Assembly (NCBI RefSeq): GCF_002216775.1
Contig: NZ_CP022315.1
Span: 248,001-312,000, forward strand
DNA length: 64,000 nt
Source: Virgibacillus phasianinus
GTDB taxonomy: Bacteria > Bacillota > Bacilli > Bacillales > Amphibacillaceae
Direction of reading: 5' to 3'
The notes below the pieces were generated by a model that did no database searches, was not told the DNA's origin, and worked only from the letters and a program-made list of their open reading frames with translations. Positions within the stretch are counted from its first letter, which is position 1. The number at the start of each line of letters is the position of its first letter. Below, one piece after another: positions 53,713 to 61,859 of this stretch. Made by a program: the position numbers and the translations under genes.

Positions 53713-54060
53713 ACTCCTTGAAAAAGAAACCCGCTTTTTCTGCGTGCGATGTTTCTCAAGGGAGCTTTCCTTGTCCTGCGGGAAGTGAGAGATCGGCGAG
53801 ACCCCGGAGGACGACGGTTAATGAAGCCCAACTAAAACCGCCCTTTGCGGGCAACGTCGGCTACCCCTCGCCGGGGCAAGGAGACTCGCCACTCGCCCGC
53901 GGAAAGCGCAGTATATTCAAGATGCGATGATAGATCCACATATTTGTGTATTAACTATACCTTTTTCAGTGCCCTTAGCGTAAGCTCGAGGAGGCCATGA
54001 AAGCGCAGTGTTTTTTAAGCAGCGGTGGACTTACACTCCTATAGTTACGTCGCAGTTTAT
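53708..54060 (+). repeat. family C repeat, copy 2, interrupted
   Basis: It begins GACTCCTTGAAAAAGAAA and follows copy 1 (inverted) through CTCGCCGGGGCAAGGAGACT to GGAAAGCGCAGT (53903-53912 is AAAGCGCAGT). It then breaks and resumes at 54000 with AAAGCGCAGTG through GCAGCGGTGG to GTTACGTCGCAGTTTATA. Confidence 0.75.
53913..53999 (+). mobile_element. 87-bp insert flanked by a 10-bp direct repeat
   Basis: The insert splits family C copy 2. AAAGCGCAGT occurs immediately before (53903-53912) and at its end (54000-54009), as expected for a target-site duplication. The insert begins TATATTCAAGATGC and contains CTTTTTCAGTGCCCTT, so it belongs to family D. It encodes nothing. A small non-autonomous (MITE-like) element is the simplest reading. 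Confidence 0.5.
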
Positions 54061-54165
54061 AAAAACAGCCAAGAAAAGTATCCGAACTACTACAAAATCC
54101 TAATTATAGAATTTTGAATCATAGTACGGTTTTTTCCCTGACTAAAACATTTTTGTCTCAGCCCC
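54061..54165. repeat. family B hairpin repeat, copy 4
   Basis: AAAAACAGCCAAGAAAA, the left arm ATCCGAACTA (54080-54089), a mutated right arm TAGTACGGT (54122-54130) and the tail 'gactaaaacatttttgtctc'. Confidence 0.75.
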
Positions 54166-54207
54166 TTCTTTTAGCGTTACATCAATTCGGGATCGAAAGG
54201 CGGGACA

Positions 54208-55134
54208 TTGTTGACTGAACTGTTTATTATACTAAAAGATATCATTTTACCAATTTTTATTATTATGGCCATTGGCTTTTTTATGCAAAAGAAATTCAAC
54301 CTTGATGTTCAGACACTAGCTAAATTAAATATTTACTTTCTTGTTCCAGGATTCATTTTTGTTAAATTATACAGTACCTCATTCTCCTTATCTTTGTTTA
54401 TCAAGGTGCTGATTTTCTTCATAATATACGTACTTATTCTATATTTCATTTCAGCATTAGTTTCCAAGTTAACAGGTGCGAATAAAGGCATGAAGACCTC
54501 TTTTTCTAATAGTGTAATGTTTTTTAACTCTGGCAACTACGGGGTTCCGGTTAATGATTTAGTGTTTAAAAGCGACCCATTCGCCATGTCCATTCAAGTT
54601 ATTGTTCTTACACTGCAAAACATTTTTTTATTTTCTTATGGCATTTTCTCGCTGCAATCTATTAACATAGGAAAATTACAAGCTGCACTCGGTTATTTTA
54701 AAATGCCAGTTTTATATGCTTTAATTGCCGGCATTACACTAAATGTATTTAGCGTGCCTATTCCCTCCTTTATCTGGGTTCCGGCAAATTATATTTCTGA
54801 AGCCATGATTTCTCTTGCATTGCTTACCTTAGGAGCACAAGTAGCAAATATTCAATTTAAAACAGGATTATCATCGGTTTATTTCAGCTTACTAATTAGA
54901 TTAGTAGCAGGTCCATTAATCGCGTTAGCACTTATCTTTATTTTTGGTCTTGATGGCATTATAGCGCAGGCATTGTTAATTGCTTCGGCTATGCCAACTT
55001 CTGTTAACAGTGCGGTTATCGCACAGGAATATAATAATTATCCAAACTTTGCAGCACAGGTTGTCTTGTTCTCAACCATATTTAGTACCATCACAGTTAC
55101 GATGGTTATCTATCTAGCAAGGGTTTTGTTCTAA
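54208..55134 (+). CDS. AEC-family (auxin efflux carrier type) transporter
   Basis: A 308-residue protein with about ten membrane helices. FFNSGNYGVPVNDLVF is the Asn/Gly/Pro-containing crossover of the first half and ASAMPTSVNSAVIAQEYNNYPNFAAQVVLFSTIFSTIT that of the second, both typical of AEC carriers for malate, malonate or auxin-like acids. The start is TTG (two TTG codons in a row) with AAAGGCGGG upstream. Function in the sugar-acid island is unproven. Confidence 0.88.
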   Translation: MLTELFIILKDIILPIFIIMAIGFFMQKKFNLDVQTLAKLNIYFLVPGFIFVKLYSTSFSLSLFIKVLIFFIIYVLILYFISALVSKLTGANKGMKTSFSNSVMFFNSGNYGVPVNDLVFKSDPFAMSIQVIVLTLQNIFLFSYGIFSLQSINIGKLQAALGYFKMPVLYALIAGITLNVFSVPIPSFIWVPANYISEAMISLALLTLGAQVANIQFKTGLSSVYFSLLIRLVAGPLIALALIFIFGLDGIIAQALLIASAMPTSVNSAVIAQEYNNYPNFAAQVVLFSTIFSTITVTMVIYLARVLF

Positions 55135-55141
55135 CCTTATT

Positions 55142-55263
55142 AGAAAAGCGCAAGTGCCCCGTTTAGAAGCGGACGCATAAGCAAGGGGCCGTAGAACGCA
55201 TGGGTTTAGCGTTCGTAGTGTCCATTGCTTATGACGGCAGCTTCTGGGCGCTGGAGCTGGACA
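55142..55263. repeat. family A palindromic repeat, copy 4
   Basis: Nearly identical to the element at 33,251, with the same nested complementary blocks. It lies between convergent genes. Confidence 0.85.
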
Positions 55264-55284
55264 GATTTTTATTTCTGATCTTAT

Positions 55285-55327
55285 GAAATAAAGGCGGACA
55301 CCAGCCCTGAGAAACTGATGTCCGCCC
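55285..55327 (-). terminator. terminator of the hexuronate operon
   Basis: The stem GGCGGACA-CCAG/CTGA-TGTCCGCC is followed by TTTATTTC on the minus strand, eight bases after the kdgK stop. Confidence 0.88.
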
Positions 55328-55335
55328 TTCTTTCA

Positions 55336-56337
55336 TTATCTACTGACGTCCCCGCCATGATTAGCAAGAAAGTCTTTTACTTCGCCAGCGTTAAATTGGT
55401 TATGATCGCCATAAACCATATGCTTCAATACGCTTGAACCCACACCGAATTCAACTATTTCCTGCGACTCGAAATCTGACAGGATACCATGCAATACACC
55501 GGCAGCAAATGCATCACCGCCACCAATTCGATCTACTATCTCAAAGGAAAAGCGATTACTCTTATAAAGAGCGCCATTATTAAAAATATATCCTTCCAGT
55601 TCGTTTGCGGTCGAAGAGAATACTGTTCTATTCGTACATGAAAAGTACGTTATCCCATATTCTTCAGCAAATTTATGATAGTGTTTTTCCAGCACGTCTT
55701 CATCAAAATCCGCTGGCCCATCACAGCCGAGCAGGTAAATAAAATCCTTATAACCTGCAAAACAATAATCAACAAGTGGTAATATCGCAAGAAATGTATC
55801 ATTTGCTTCTTCAACCGACCACAGTTTCCCTCGATAATTAAAATCAAAGCTTACCAGAACATTTCGTTTTTTGGCTTCTTTCATTGCCAGCAGCGTAAAC
55901 TCCTTCATTTCACCACTTAATGCCGGGGTGATGCCAGAAGTATGCAGAACAGCAACATCTTTATAAACAGCATCCCAGTCCAGGTCCTTCTTAGGTAACT
56001 CAAGAACTGATGAATGTTTGCGGTCATAAATTACTTTGGCCTGTTTTAGGGATAATCCCTTCTCATAAAAATATGTACCAATGCGTTCCCCGCCACGGAA
56101 CACCCACCTCGTATCAACGCCTCCGGATTTTAAATGGCTCTCCGCCGCATCACCCAAATCATTTGGAGGAAGAACAGATAAATAGAAAACCTCATGGTTA
56201 AAGTTGCTAAGTGACATGGCTACATTCGCTTCAGCACCACCATAATAAGCATGAAGGTCTCCCCCTTGATTCAAACGCTGATTCCGTACTGGTGTCAGAC
56301 GCAATAATAACTCACCAAGCGTGACAATTTTGCTCAT
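55336..56337 (-). CDS. kdgK: 2-keto-3-deoxygluconate kinase
   Basis: A 333-residue PfkB-family kinase that phosphorylates 2-keto-3-deoxygluconate (KDG) to KDPG. GGAEANVAMSLSNFNHE is the N-terminal sugar-binding block and DRIGGGDAFAAGVLHG the C-terminal ATP/anion-hole motif with the catalytic Asp. It starts three bases after eda ends and is the last gene of the uxaC operon, which supports the KDG assignment over other PfkB sugars. Confidence 0.92.
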   Translation of the reverse strand: MSKIVTLGELLLRLTPVRNQRLNQGGDLHAYYGGAEANVAMSLSNFNHEVFYLSVLPPNDLGDAAESHLKSGGVDTRWVFRGGERIGTYFYEKGLSLKQAKVIYDRKHSSVLELPKKDLDWDAVYKDVAVLHTSGITPALSGEMKEFTLLAMKEAKKRNVLVSFDFNYRGKLWSVEEANDTFLAILPLVDYCFAGYKDFIYLLGCDGPADFDEDVLEKHYHKFAEEYGITYFSCTNRTVFSSTANELEGYIFNNGALYKSNRFSFEIVDRIGGGDAFAAGVLHGILSDFESQEIVEFGVGSSVLKHMVYGDHNQFNAGEVKDFLANHGGDVSR

Positions 56338-56340
56338 GGT

Positions 56341-56973
56341 TCATCCCTCATTTACCTTTTGTTGAAATTCTCTCGCGAGTTGCTCCACCTTAGCATAGTC
56401 ACCATCTTTTGCCGGTCTGGTTATTTCACCGCCGACCCCAACCATTATTGCGCCAGCATCTAACCAGGCGGCAACGTTATCTATCGTGATGCCTCCTGTT
56501 GGCATAATTGCCAAATGCGGAAGCGGCCCATGAATATTTTTAATAAATGATGGCTCAAAAGCGTTTCCCGGAAACAGTTTGACCACAGAAACACCATATT
56601 CCATTGCCCTGATCATTTCGTTCACCGACATACACCCAGGTAAATACGGAATAGCATATCGGTTGCATAATTTTGCTGTAGCTTTGTCAAAACCTGGACT
56701 CACAATAAATTTTGCACCAGACAGAATAGCCACTCTGGCAGTTTCACTATCGAGCACCGTACCTGCCCCAACAAGAACATCATTGTTATATTTATCTGAA
56801 AGCGATTCTAATAGTTGTCCGGCTTTAGGAACAGTAAACGTTATTTCCAGTGTTTTAACCCCACCATTCACACATGCCTCCGCCGTTTTTTCTGCCATCG
56901 ATTGATTATCTCCGCGGATAACGAGTGCTAATTTATTGGCGACCATTTGATTTAAAATATGATAGGTTTGCAT
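56341..56973 (-). CDS. eda: KDPG/KHG aldolase
   Basis: A 210-residue class I aldolase that splits KDPG into pyruvate and glyceraldehyde-3-phosphate. LVGAGTVLDSETA holds the catalytic Glu region, SPGFDKATAKLC follows, and the Schiff-base Lys is in SVVKLFPGNAF. AIMPTGGI binds phosphate. AAAGGATGG lies upstream of the ATG. The spacing to its neighbours (15 and 3 bases) shows one transcript. Confidence 0.94.
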   Translation of the reverse strand: MQTYHILNQMVANKLALVIRGDNQSMAEKTAEACVNGGVKTLEITFTVPKAGQLLESLSDKYNNDVLVGAGTVLDSETARVAILSGAKFIVSPGFDKATAKLCNRYAIPYLPGCMSVNEMIRAMEYGVSVVKLFPGNAFEPSFIKNIHGPLPHLAIMPTGGITIDNVAAWLDAGAIMVGVGGEITRPAKDGDYAKVEQLAREFQQKVNEG

Positions 56974-56988
56974 CTGTTTCCATCCTTT

Positions 56989-57840
56989 CTAAACACCTGA
57001 ATAAGCTGAAAATCCACCATCAATTGGTACCACTATTCCATTTACAAAACCCGATGACTGTTGATCTACCAGCCAAAGCAATGTCCCAACAAGCTCCTCT
57101 GGCTCACCAAATCGTTCTAATGGTGTTTGTGATACTATTTTATTTGCGCGTTCACTTAATTCCCCATTTTCCTTAAGCATCAAGGCCTCATTTTGTTCAG
57201 TAAGAAAAAAGCCTGGGGCAATCGCATTAACACGAATCCCAACTTTTGAGAAATGGACAGCTAACCATTGTGTGAAATTGCTTATCGCCGCTTTAGCACC
57301 ACTATACGCAGGAATTTTGGTTAATGGACGGTAGGCATTCATTGATGACACATTAATAACTGTCGCACCCTTTTGATCAACCATATCTTTTGCAAAGACC
57401 TGTGTAGGTAACAGCGTTCCAATGAAGTTAAGGTTAAATAACCCCTCAATTGAAGACGAGTCCAGATCAAAGAAAGTTTGTTGTTCATCGTCCTGTAAAT
57501 CATTTTTATTTAAAAATTCCTTTGATGTTGTGGCTTTGGCATGGTTGCCACCAGCACCATTTATTAAGATTGAACAAGGTCCAGCTACTTCCAAAACATT
57601 CTGATGGACTGCTTCCAATTCCTGTTTATTTAATACATCCACACTGTATCCGAATGCTTCTCCACCTTGCTCTTTTATCTGTTCAACTACCGCATCAATC
57701 TTCTTTTTATTCCTTGCTAAAATAACTACTTTTGCTCCGGCTTGTGCCAGCGACTTTGATAATACGGATCCAAGTACACCACTGCCACCAGTTATGACAG
57801 CAACCTTTTCCTTTAAATTAATGTTAAATGGTAATTGCAT
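56989..57840 (-). CDS. uxuB: D-mannonate oxidoreductase, SDR type
   Basis: A 283-residue short-chain dehydrogenase that would reduce D-fructuronate to D-mannonate. The cofactor motif is ITGGSGVLGSVL, NGAGGNHAKA is the extended NAG block, SSMNAYRPLTKIPAYSGAKAA carries Ser, Tyr-x3-Lys, and the end VVPIDGGFSAYSGV is complete. Bacillus uses this SDR enzyme instead of the long-chain UxuB of E. coli. The position between uxuA and eda confirms the role. Confidence 0.9.
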   Translation of the reverse strand: MQLPFNINLKEKVAVITGGSGVLGSVLSKSLAQAGAKVVILARNKKKIDAVVEQIKEQGGEAFGYSVDVLNKQELEAVHQNVLEVAGPCSILINGAGGNHAKATTSKEFLNKNDLQDDEQQTFFDLDSSSIEGLFNLNFIGTLLPTQVFAKDMVDQKGATVINVSSMNAYRPLTKIPAYSGAKAAISNFTQWLAVHFSKVGIRVNAIAPGFFLTEQNEALMLKENGELSERANKIVSQTPLERFGEPEELVGTLLWLVDQQSSGFVNGIVVPIDGGFSAYSGV

Positions 57841-57851
57841 TTGGAGGCCTC

Positions 57852-58886
57852 CTATTCCATGTTGAGAGTATCGATAATTCCGTTTAAATATGTTGCACCA
57901 AGTGCTCGGTCATATAGTCCGTATCCTGGTCTGCCTTGTTCACCCCAAATCATTCTTCCGTGGTCCGGTCGAATAGGCCCGTTAAATCCGATATCATGTA
58001 ATTTTTTGATTACCAAAGCCATATCAATTGATCCATCACGGGTTAGGTGTGAAGTTTCCTGAAACGATAATTCACCAGTCCACTTTATATTGCGAGCATG
58101 AACAAAATGAATTCTTCCTTTGGCGGCCTCAATAATTTCGATAAGATCATTTGCCGGGTTAGCACCATAGGAACCTGTGCAAAACGTAATTCCATTATTA
58201 GGACTATCAACCGTTTGCAGCAAGTATTGAACATTTTCTTTATTTGTAATAACACGTGGCAATCCAAATATTGGCCAAGGTGGATCGTCGGGATGAATAG
58301 CTAGCAAAACATCCTCTTCTTCAGCAACCGGTACAACCTCTTTAAGGAAGTAGATTAAATTATCCATCAGATCCTGTTCTGTAATAGTTTGGTAGTGATC
58401 GATAATTTTCCTGAGATCGTCAGTTTGATAGGATAAATCCCATCCAGGTAATTGCAGCTCACCGCTTAATGGATCAATCCCCTTTACCAATTTATCATCG
58501 TATAGTAATGAATTGGAACCATCAGCCAAAGGAGCATCAAGCTGTGAACGGGTCCAATCAAATACTGGCATAAAGTTATAACAAACCGTTTTTATACCAG
58601 CTTTTGAAAGATTTCGTAACGTTTCCTTGTAGTTCGCAATCCACCTGTCCCTTGTATCCAAACCCATTTTAATGTCTTCATGGACAGGGACACTTTCAAT
58701 TACATTAAGTTTTAAACCATGTGTTTCAACGTTTTGCTTCAACTCAATAATTTTTTCATATGGCCAAACATCACCGACTGCTATATCATAAATAGCGGTA
58801 ACAATTCCAACCATACCGGGTATTTGCCTTATTTGTTCCAGTGTAACTGGATCATCCTGACCGTACCAACGAAAACTCATTTCCAT
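57852..58886 (-). CDS. uxuA: mannonate dehydratase
   Basis: A 344-residue metal-dependent TIM-barrel enzyme that dehydrates D-mannonate to 2-keto-3-deoxygluconate. MSFRWYGQDDPVTLEQIRQIPG is the typical start, and LAIHPDDPPWPIFGLPRV, FCTGSYGA, IHFVHARNI and GPIRPDHGRMIWGE carry the metal ligands and catalytic residues. GAGGTGGAG precedes the chosen ATG; an upstream extension lacks a ribosome site. uxaC ends 42 bases before. Confidence 0.95.
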   Translation of the reverse strand: MEMSFRWYGQDDPVTLEQIRQIPGMVGIVTAIYDIAVGDVWPYEKIIELKQNVETHGLKLNVIESVPVHEDIKMGLDTRDRWIANYKETLRNLSKAGIKTVCYNFMPVFDWTRSQLDAPLADGSNSLLYDDKLVKGIDPLSGELQLPGWDLSYQTDDLRKIIDHYQTITEQDLMDNLIYFLKEVVPVAEEEDVLLAIHPDDPPWPIFGLPRVITNKENVQYLLQTVDSPNNGITFCTGSYGANPANDLIEIIEAAKGRIHFVHARNIKWTGELSFQETSHLTRDGSIDMALVIKKLHDIGFNGPIRPDHGRMIWGEQGRPGYGLYDRALGATYLNGIIDTLNME

Positions 58887-58928
58887 AAAACTCCACCTCT
58901 TCAATACTTTATACCGATAAAGATTTTC

Positions 58929-60326
58929 TTAAAGTGTAAAATAACGTTTTGCATTATAATAGCAAATATTCTCCACGTACTTCCCTAAAAGCTCCATATC
59001 ATTTGGCACCTTCCCTTGAACGACCCATGTCCCAAGTAAGTTGCATAAAATTCTTCTGAAATATTCATGGCGGGAGAATGATAAAAAGCTTCTGGAATCT
59101 GTTAACATCCCGACAAAATTACTAATCAGTCCCACGTTCGCAAGAATTTTCATTTGATCTTCCATGCCATCGATATGATCGTTATACCACCATGCTGTCC
59201 CAAACTGTACCTTGCCAGCTATCTCTCCATTTTGATAATTGCCTGCCATTGAAGCAAGAATATAGTTATCACGAGGGTTTAAGCTGTACAAAATTGTCTT
59301 AGGAAGATTCTCCTTTTGCTCCAAGGCATCCAGCAGATTGGCTAGAGGTGCAGCTACTAATTGATCACCAATAGAATCATAGCCGCTATCCGGGCCAAGC
59401 TTATTAAACATTCGCATATTGTTGTTCCGCTGCGCTCCTATATGTAATTGCATGACCCATCCTTTATCGGCATACATTTCGGCTAACGATAACAATGTGT
59501 AGGTTTTAAACTGGTCTATTTCCTTCGCTGTTAATTCTTGTCCGTTCATCCGTTTATGAAAAATTGCTTCAACATCTTCCTCTGCCGATGCTTCATAGAA
59601 TAAAACACTTAACCCATGATCGGAACTTTTACATCCATGATTATCAAAATAATCAACACGCTTTTGTAAACCTGTTAATAAGTCCTCATAATTGGTAATT
59701 TGTAAATTTGCTGCTTCTTCTAATCGTTTTATCCACTTTAGAAATTCCTCCTTTTCAATCTGAAGACCTTTATCCGGCCGAAAAGACGGAGAAACCTTCG
59801 TTGCAAAGTCACTTTCCATTAGTCGGGCATGTGTAGCTAAATCATCTGTTGGGTCATCTGTTGTTCCCACAAATTCAACCTTCTCTTTCCTCAATAAAGA
59901 TTTTGCTGACAGACTTGGCGTTGCGAGCTGCTGATTTGCTTCTTCCCAGATGGAAGGTGCAGATTGTTCATCTAAAAGTTGGTCTATATTAAAATAGTTT
60001 AGTAATTCTAAATGTGTCCAGTGGTATAATGGATTACCAATCATATTTGGAACGGTTTTAGCCCAGGCCAAAAACTTCTCATAGTCAGTTTTTTCACCAG
60101 TAATATAAGCTTCATCTATTCCATTCGCTCTCATTGCTCTCCATTTATAATGGTCACCCGCAAGCCAAATTCCTGCCAAACTCGTATAATTTTTATCAGC
60201 TAATATCTCCTCTTGATTTAAATGATTATGATAATCAATAATTGGCAGATTTTTAGCTTTTTGATGATAGAGTTCTCTGGCTGCATCACTATATAATAGA
60301 AAGTCTTCTGTAATAAAAGTTTTCAT
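58929..60326 (-). CDS. uxaC: glucuronate (uronate) isomerase
   Basis: A 465-residue amidohydrolase-fold isomerase converting D-glucuronate to fructuronate (and galacturonate to tagaturonate). LPIIDYHNHLNQEEI holds the metal-binding HNH pair, and WVMQLHIGAQRNNNMRMF is the second signature. The C-terminal MLTDSRSFLSFSRHEYFRRILCNLLG is diagnostic. It is the first gene of a five-gene operon and is preceded by a promoter with a xyl-operator-like site. Confidence 0.96.
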   Translation of the reverse strand: MKTFITEDFLLYSDAARELYHQKAKNLPIIDYHNHLNQEEILADKNYTSLAGIWLAGDHYKWRAMRANGIDEAYITGEKTDYEKFLAWAKTVPNMIGNPLYHWTHLELLNYFNIDQLLDEQSAPSIWEEANQQLATPSLSAKSLLRKEKVEFVGTTDDPTDDLATHARLMESDFATKVSPSFRPDKGLQIEKEEFLKWIKRLEEAANLQITNYEDLLTGLQKRVDYFDNHGCKSSDHGLSVLFYEASAEEDVEAIFHKRMNGQELTAKEIDQFKTYTLLSLAEMYADKGWVMQLHIGAQRNNNMRMFNKLGPDSGYDSIGDQLVAAPLANLLDALEQKENLPKTILYSLNPRDNYILASMAGNYQNGEIAGKVQFGTAWWYNDHIDGMEDQMKILANVGLISNFVGMLTDSRSFLSFSRHEYFRRILCNLLGTWVVQGKVPNDMELLGKYVENICYYNAKRYFTL

Positions 60327-60372
60327 CGCACATCATACCTTTCCATATAATTGGACCGTGGTCCTTTGTTCA

Positions 60373-60402
60373 ATTGTAACCTATAATTAGTTTGCTTGCC
60401 AA
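60373..60402 (-). promoter_or_regulatory. promoter of the uxaC operon
   Basis: The -35 TTGGCA (60397-60402) and -10 TACAAT (60373-60378) have an 18-base spacer. The -35 lies inside the operator palindrome. Confidence 0.6.
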
Positions 60403-60412
60403 ACAAACTAAT
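60387..60412. promoter_or_regulatory. xyl-operator-like site in the uxaC promoter
   Basis: TTAGTTTG and CAAACTAAT half-sites around a nine-base centre. About 22 of 26 positions agree with the Bacillus xyl operator as I recall it, the best of four sites. Overlap with the -35 and spacer fits repression by the nearby XylR-type ROK protein. Confidence 0.7.
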
Positions 60413-60426
60413 AAATCAATCATATA

Positions 60427-60440
60427 TGTAAGCGTTTTAT
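60427..60440. promoter_or_regulatory. cre-like site upstream of uxaC
   Basis: TGTAAGCGTTTTAT agrees with the CcpA consensus at 12 of 14 positions, about 30 bases upstream of the -35. Confidence 0.45.
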
Positions 60441-60478
60441 ATTTCAAGCTTTTTCTTTAAACTTATGAGCATACAAAT

Positions 60479-60517
60479 GGGCAATTCCAGTTTTGACTGT
60501 TAAAACTGGAATTGCCC
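60479..60517 (-). terminator. hairpin ending the ManNAc/M20 operon
   Basis: A perfect 16-base stem GGGCAATTCCAGTTTT/AAAACTGGAATTGCCC with a seven-base loop, 17 bases after the M20 gene. The T-run is weak (ATTTGTAT), but the stem is very stable. Confidence 0.75.
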
Positions 60518-60533
60518 GGGCTACATTTCAATT

Positions 60534-61838
60534 CTATTCATCCATTACACCTTCAATAAATTCCTTCAGTACGTGCACGGTAGTAACAATATCGGAAAGC
60601 GATGACCATTCTTTTGGATTATGGCTGATCCCGTCCTTACTTCTGACAAACAACATGGCTACCGGAATTTCACGACCAAGCATCATAGCATCATGACCAG
60701 CCCCGCTTGGGATATATGATGGCTGCAAATCATGTTTGGAAATAGACGCAGCTAATTTGTTTTGCAGCTCTTCTTTAATGGGAATAGGCTGTATTTTAGT
60801 TGTTTGCTTCATATCGATACCAATTCCTCTTTTTTCTGCAATCTGTTCAGCTTCTTGGGTAATCAATTTCAGTAATCGATCTCTTGTTTCCTCATGTATA
60901 TCCCTAATATCAACATTTAATGTAACCTGCTGTGGTATCACATTAATGCCATTCGGAGAAACATTCAGCTTGCCAATCGTTGCTACAGCTGTTTCACTTA
61001 CCTGCCCAGGAAATTCTTCTACCTTCTGCAGAAATGCTCCCGCGGCTGTTAACGGATCCTTGCGACCGATCATTGGGGTATTGCCAGCATGCCCAGCTTC
61101 TCCGGTAAACGTTATTTCAAGCCAAGCAGGGCCCGCTATGCCGCTTACTATTCCAACAGGAAGTTCATCCTGTTCAAGCTTTTTCCCTTGTTCGATATGA
61201 ACTTCAACAAACATTTCCAATTCCTTCATATCCCGTTTTGCTTTTTTGAATTCCTCCAGGCTGCTGCCATAGTTGTGCAGTACTTTTTCAAATGAATCAC
61301 CATTATAATCATTCAATTGACTTTTCGCAGAAAGCCCCCCACTGCCTGTCATGGCCATACTCCCGGTTAGCCCGCTATTGAATCTTGATCCTTCTTCGTC
61401 GGTAAAAACGATAATCTCATAAGGCTTTTTCGGTTGATAGTTGGTTTCTTTCCATGATTCGGCAACTTCCAATGCTGATAATACACCAACAGGACCATCA
61501 AAGTGTCCGCCATTTGGCACACTATCAACATGAGATCCGGAAGCAACTGCGGGAAGGTCATCAGATACTCCACTCAATCTGCCAATGACATTTCCTGCTC
61601 CGTCTTCCCGCACTTTTAGTCCCGCTTCGCGCATCCACGTTTTGACAAGCTGTTTAGCCTGTTTTTCTTCCTCAGAAAATCCGGGCCGCTTGACTCCTCC
61701 ATCTTTAGTAAAACCTATCTTTGACTGTTCAAACAGCCGGGCGGCTATTCTTTCGCCCTTGATACCGGAATGATCCAGGTTAAGGTTGTATGGCTTCATT
61801 AATTGGTTGAATAATTCATTTGCTGGATTGTATGGCAT
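60534..61838 (-). CDS. M20 amidohydrolase (N-carbamoyl-amino acid hydrolase/allantoate amidohydrolase type)
   Basis: A 434-residue dimetal hydrolase. GSHVDSVPNGGHFDG (His, Asp), VFTDEEGSRFNSGLTGSMAMTG (Glu-Glu), EVHIEQGKKLEQ and SGAGHDAMML (His) supply the metal site. GEAGHAGNTPM lies in the dimerisation domain. The family hydrolyses ureido or amide bonds of carbamoyl amino acids, allantoate or ureidoglycolate. Its place after nanE is unexpected; a substrate related to amino sugars is only a guess. AGGAGG precedes the ATG. Confidence 0.88.
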   Translation of the reverse strand: MPYNPANELFNQLMKPYNLNLDHSGIKGERIAARLFEQSKIGFTKDGGVKRPGFSEEEKQAKQLVKTWMREAGLKVREDGAGNVIGRLSGVSDDLPAVASGSHVDSVPNGGHFDGPVGVLSALEVAESWKETNYQPKKPYEIIVFTDEEGSRFNSGLTGSMAMTGSGGLSAKSQLNDYNGDSFEKVLHNYGSSLEEFKKAKRDMKELEMFVEVHIEQGKKLEQDELPVGIVSGIAGPAWLEITFTGEAGHAGNTPMIGRKDPLTAAGAFLQKVEEFPGQVSETAVATIGKLNVSPNGINVIPQQVTLNVDIRDIHEETRDRLLKLITQEAEQIAEKRGIGIDMKQTTKIQPIPIKEELQNKLAASISKHDLQPSYIPSGAGHDAMMLGREIPVAMLFVRSKDGISHNPKEWSSLSDIVTTVHVLKEFIEGVMDE

Positions 61839-61859
61839 CGTATCCTCCTTTTTATAACC

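Larger units (their letters stand above)
53149..54165. repeat. composite nested inverted-repeat region
   Basis: A kilobase without credible genes, built of several repeat families in inverted order. Outer ends GGCTGAGACA (53152-) and TGTCTCAGCC (54150-) are complementary. Inside are two inverted family C copies, two inverted family D segments and one family B hairpin. All frames here are shadows of the repeats. Confidence 0.75.

Noticed and set aside
53290-53930. Open frames of 70-91 codons in the repeat region
   Set aside because: They follow the inverted family C repeats, have low-quality translations and no ribosome sites.
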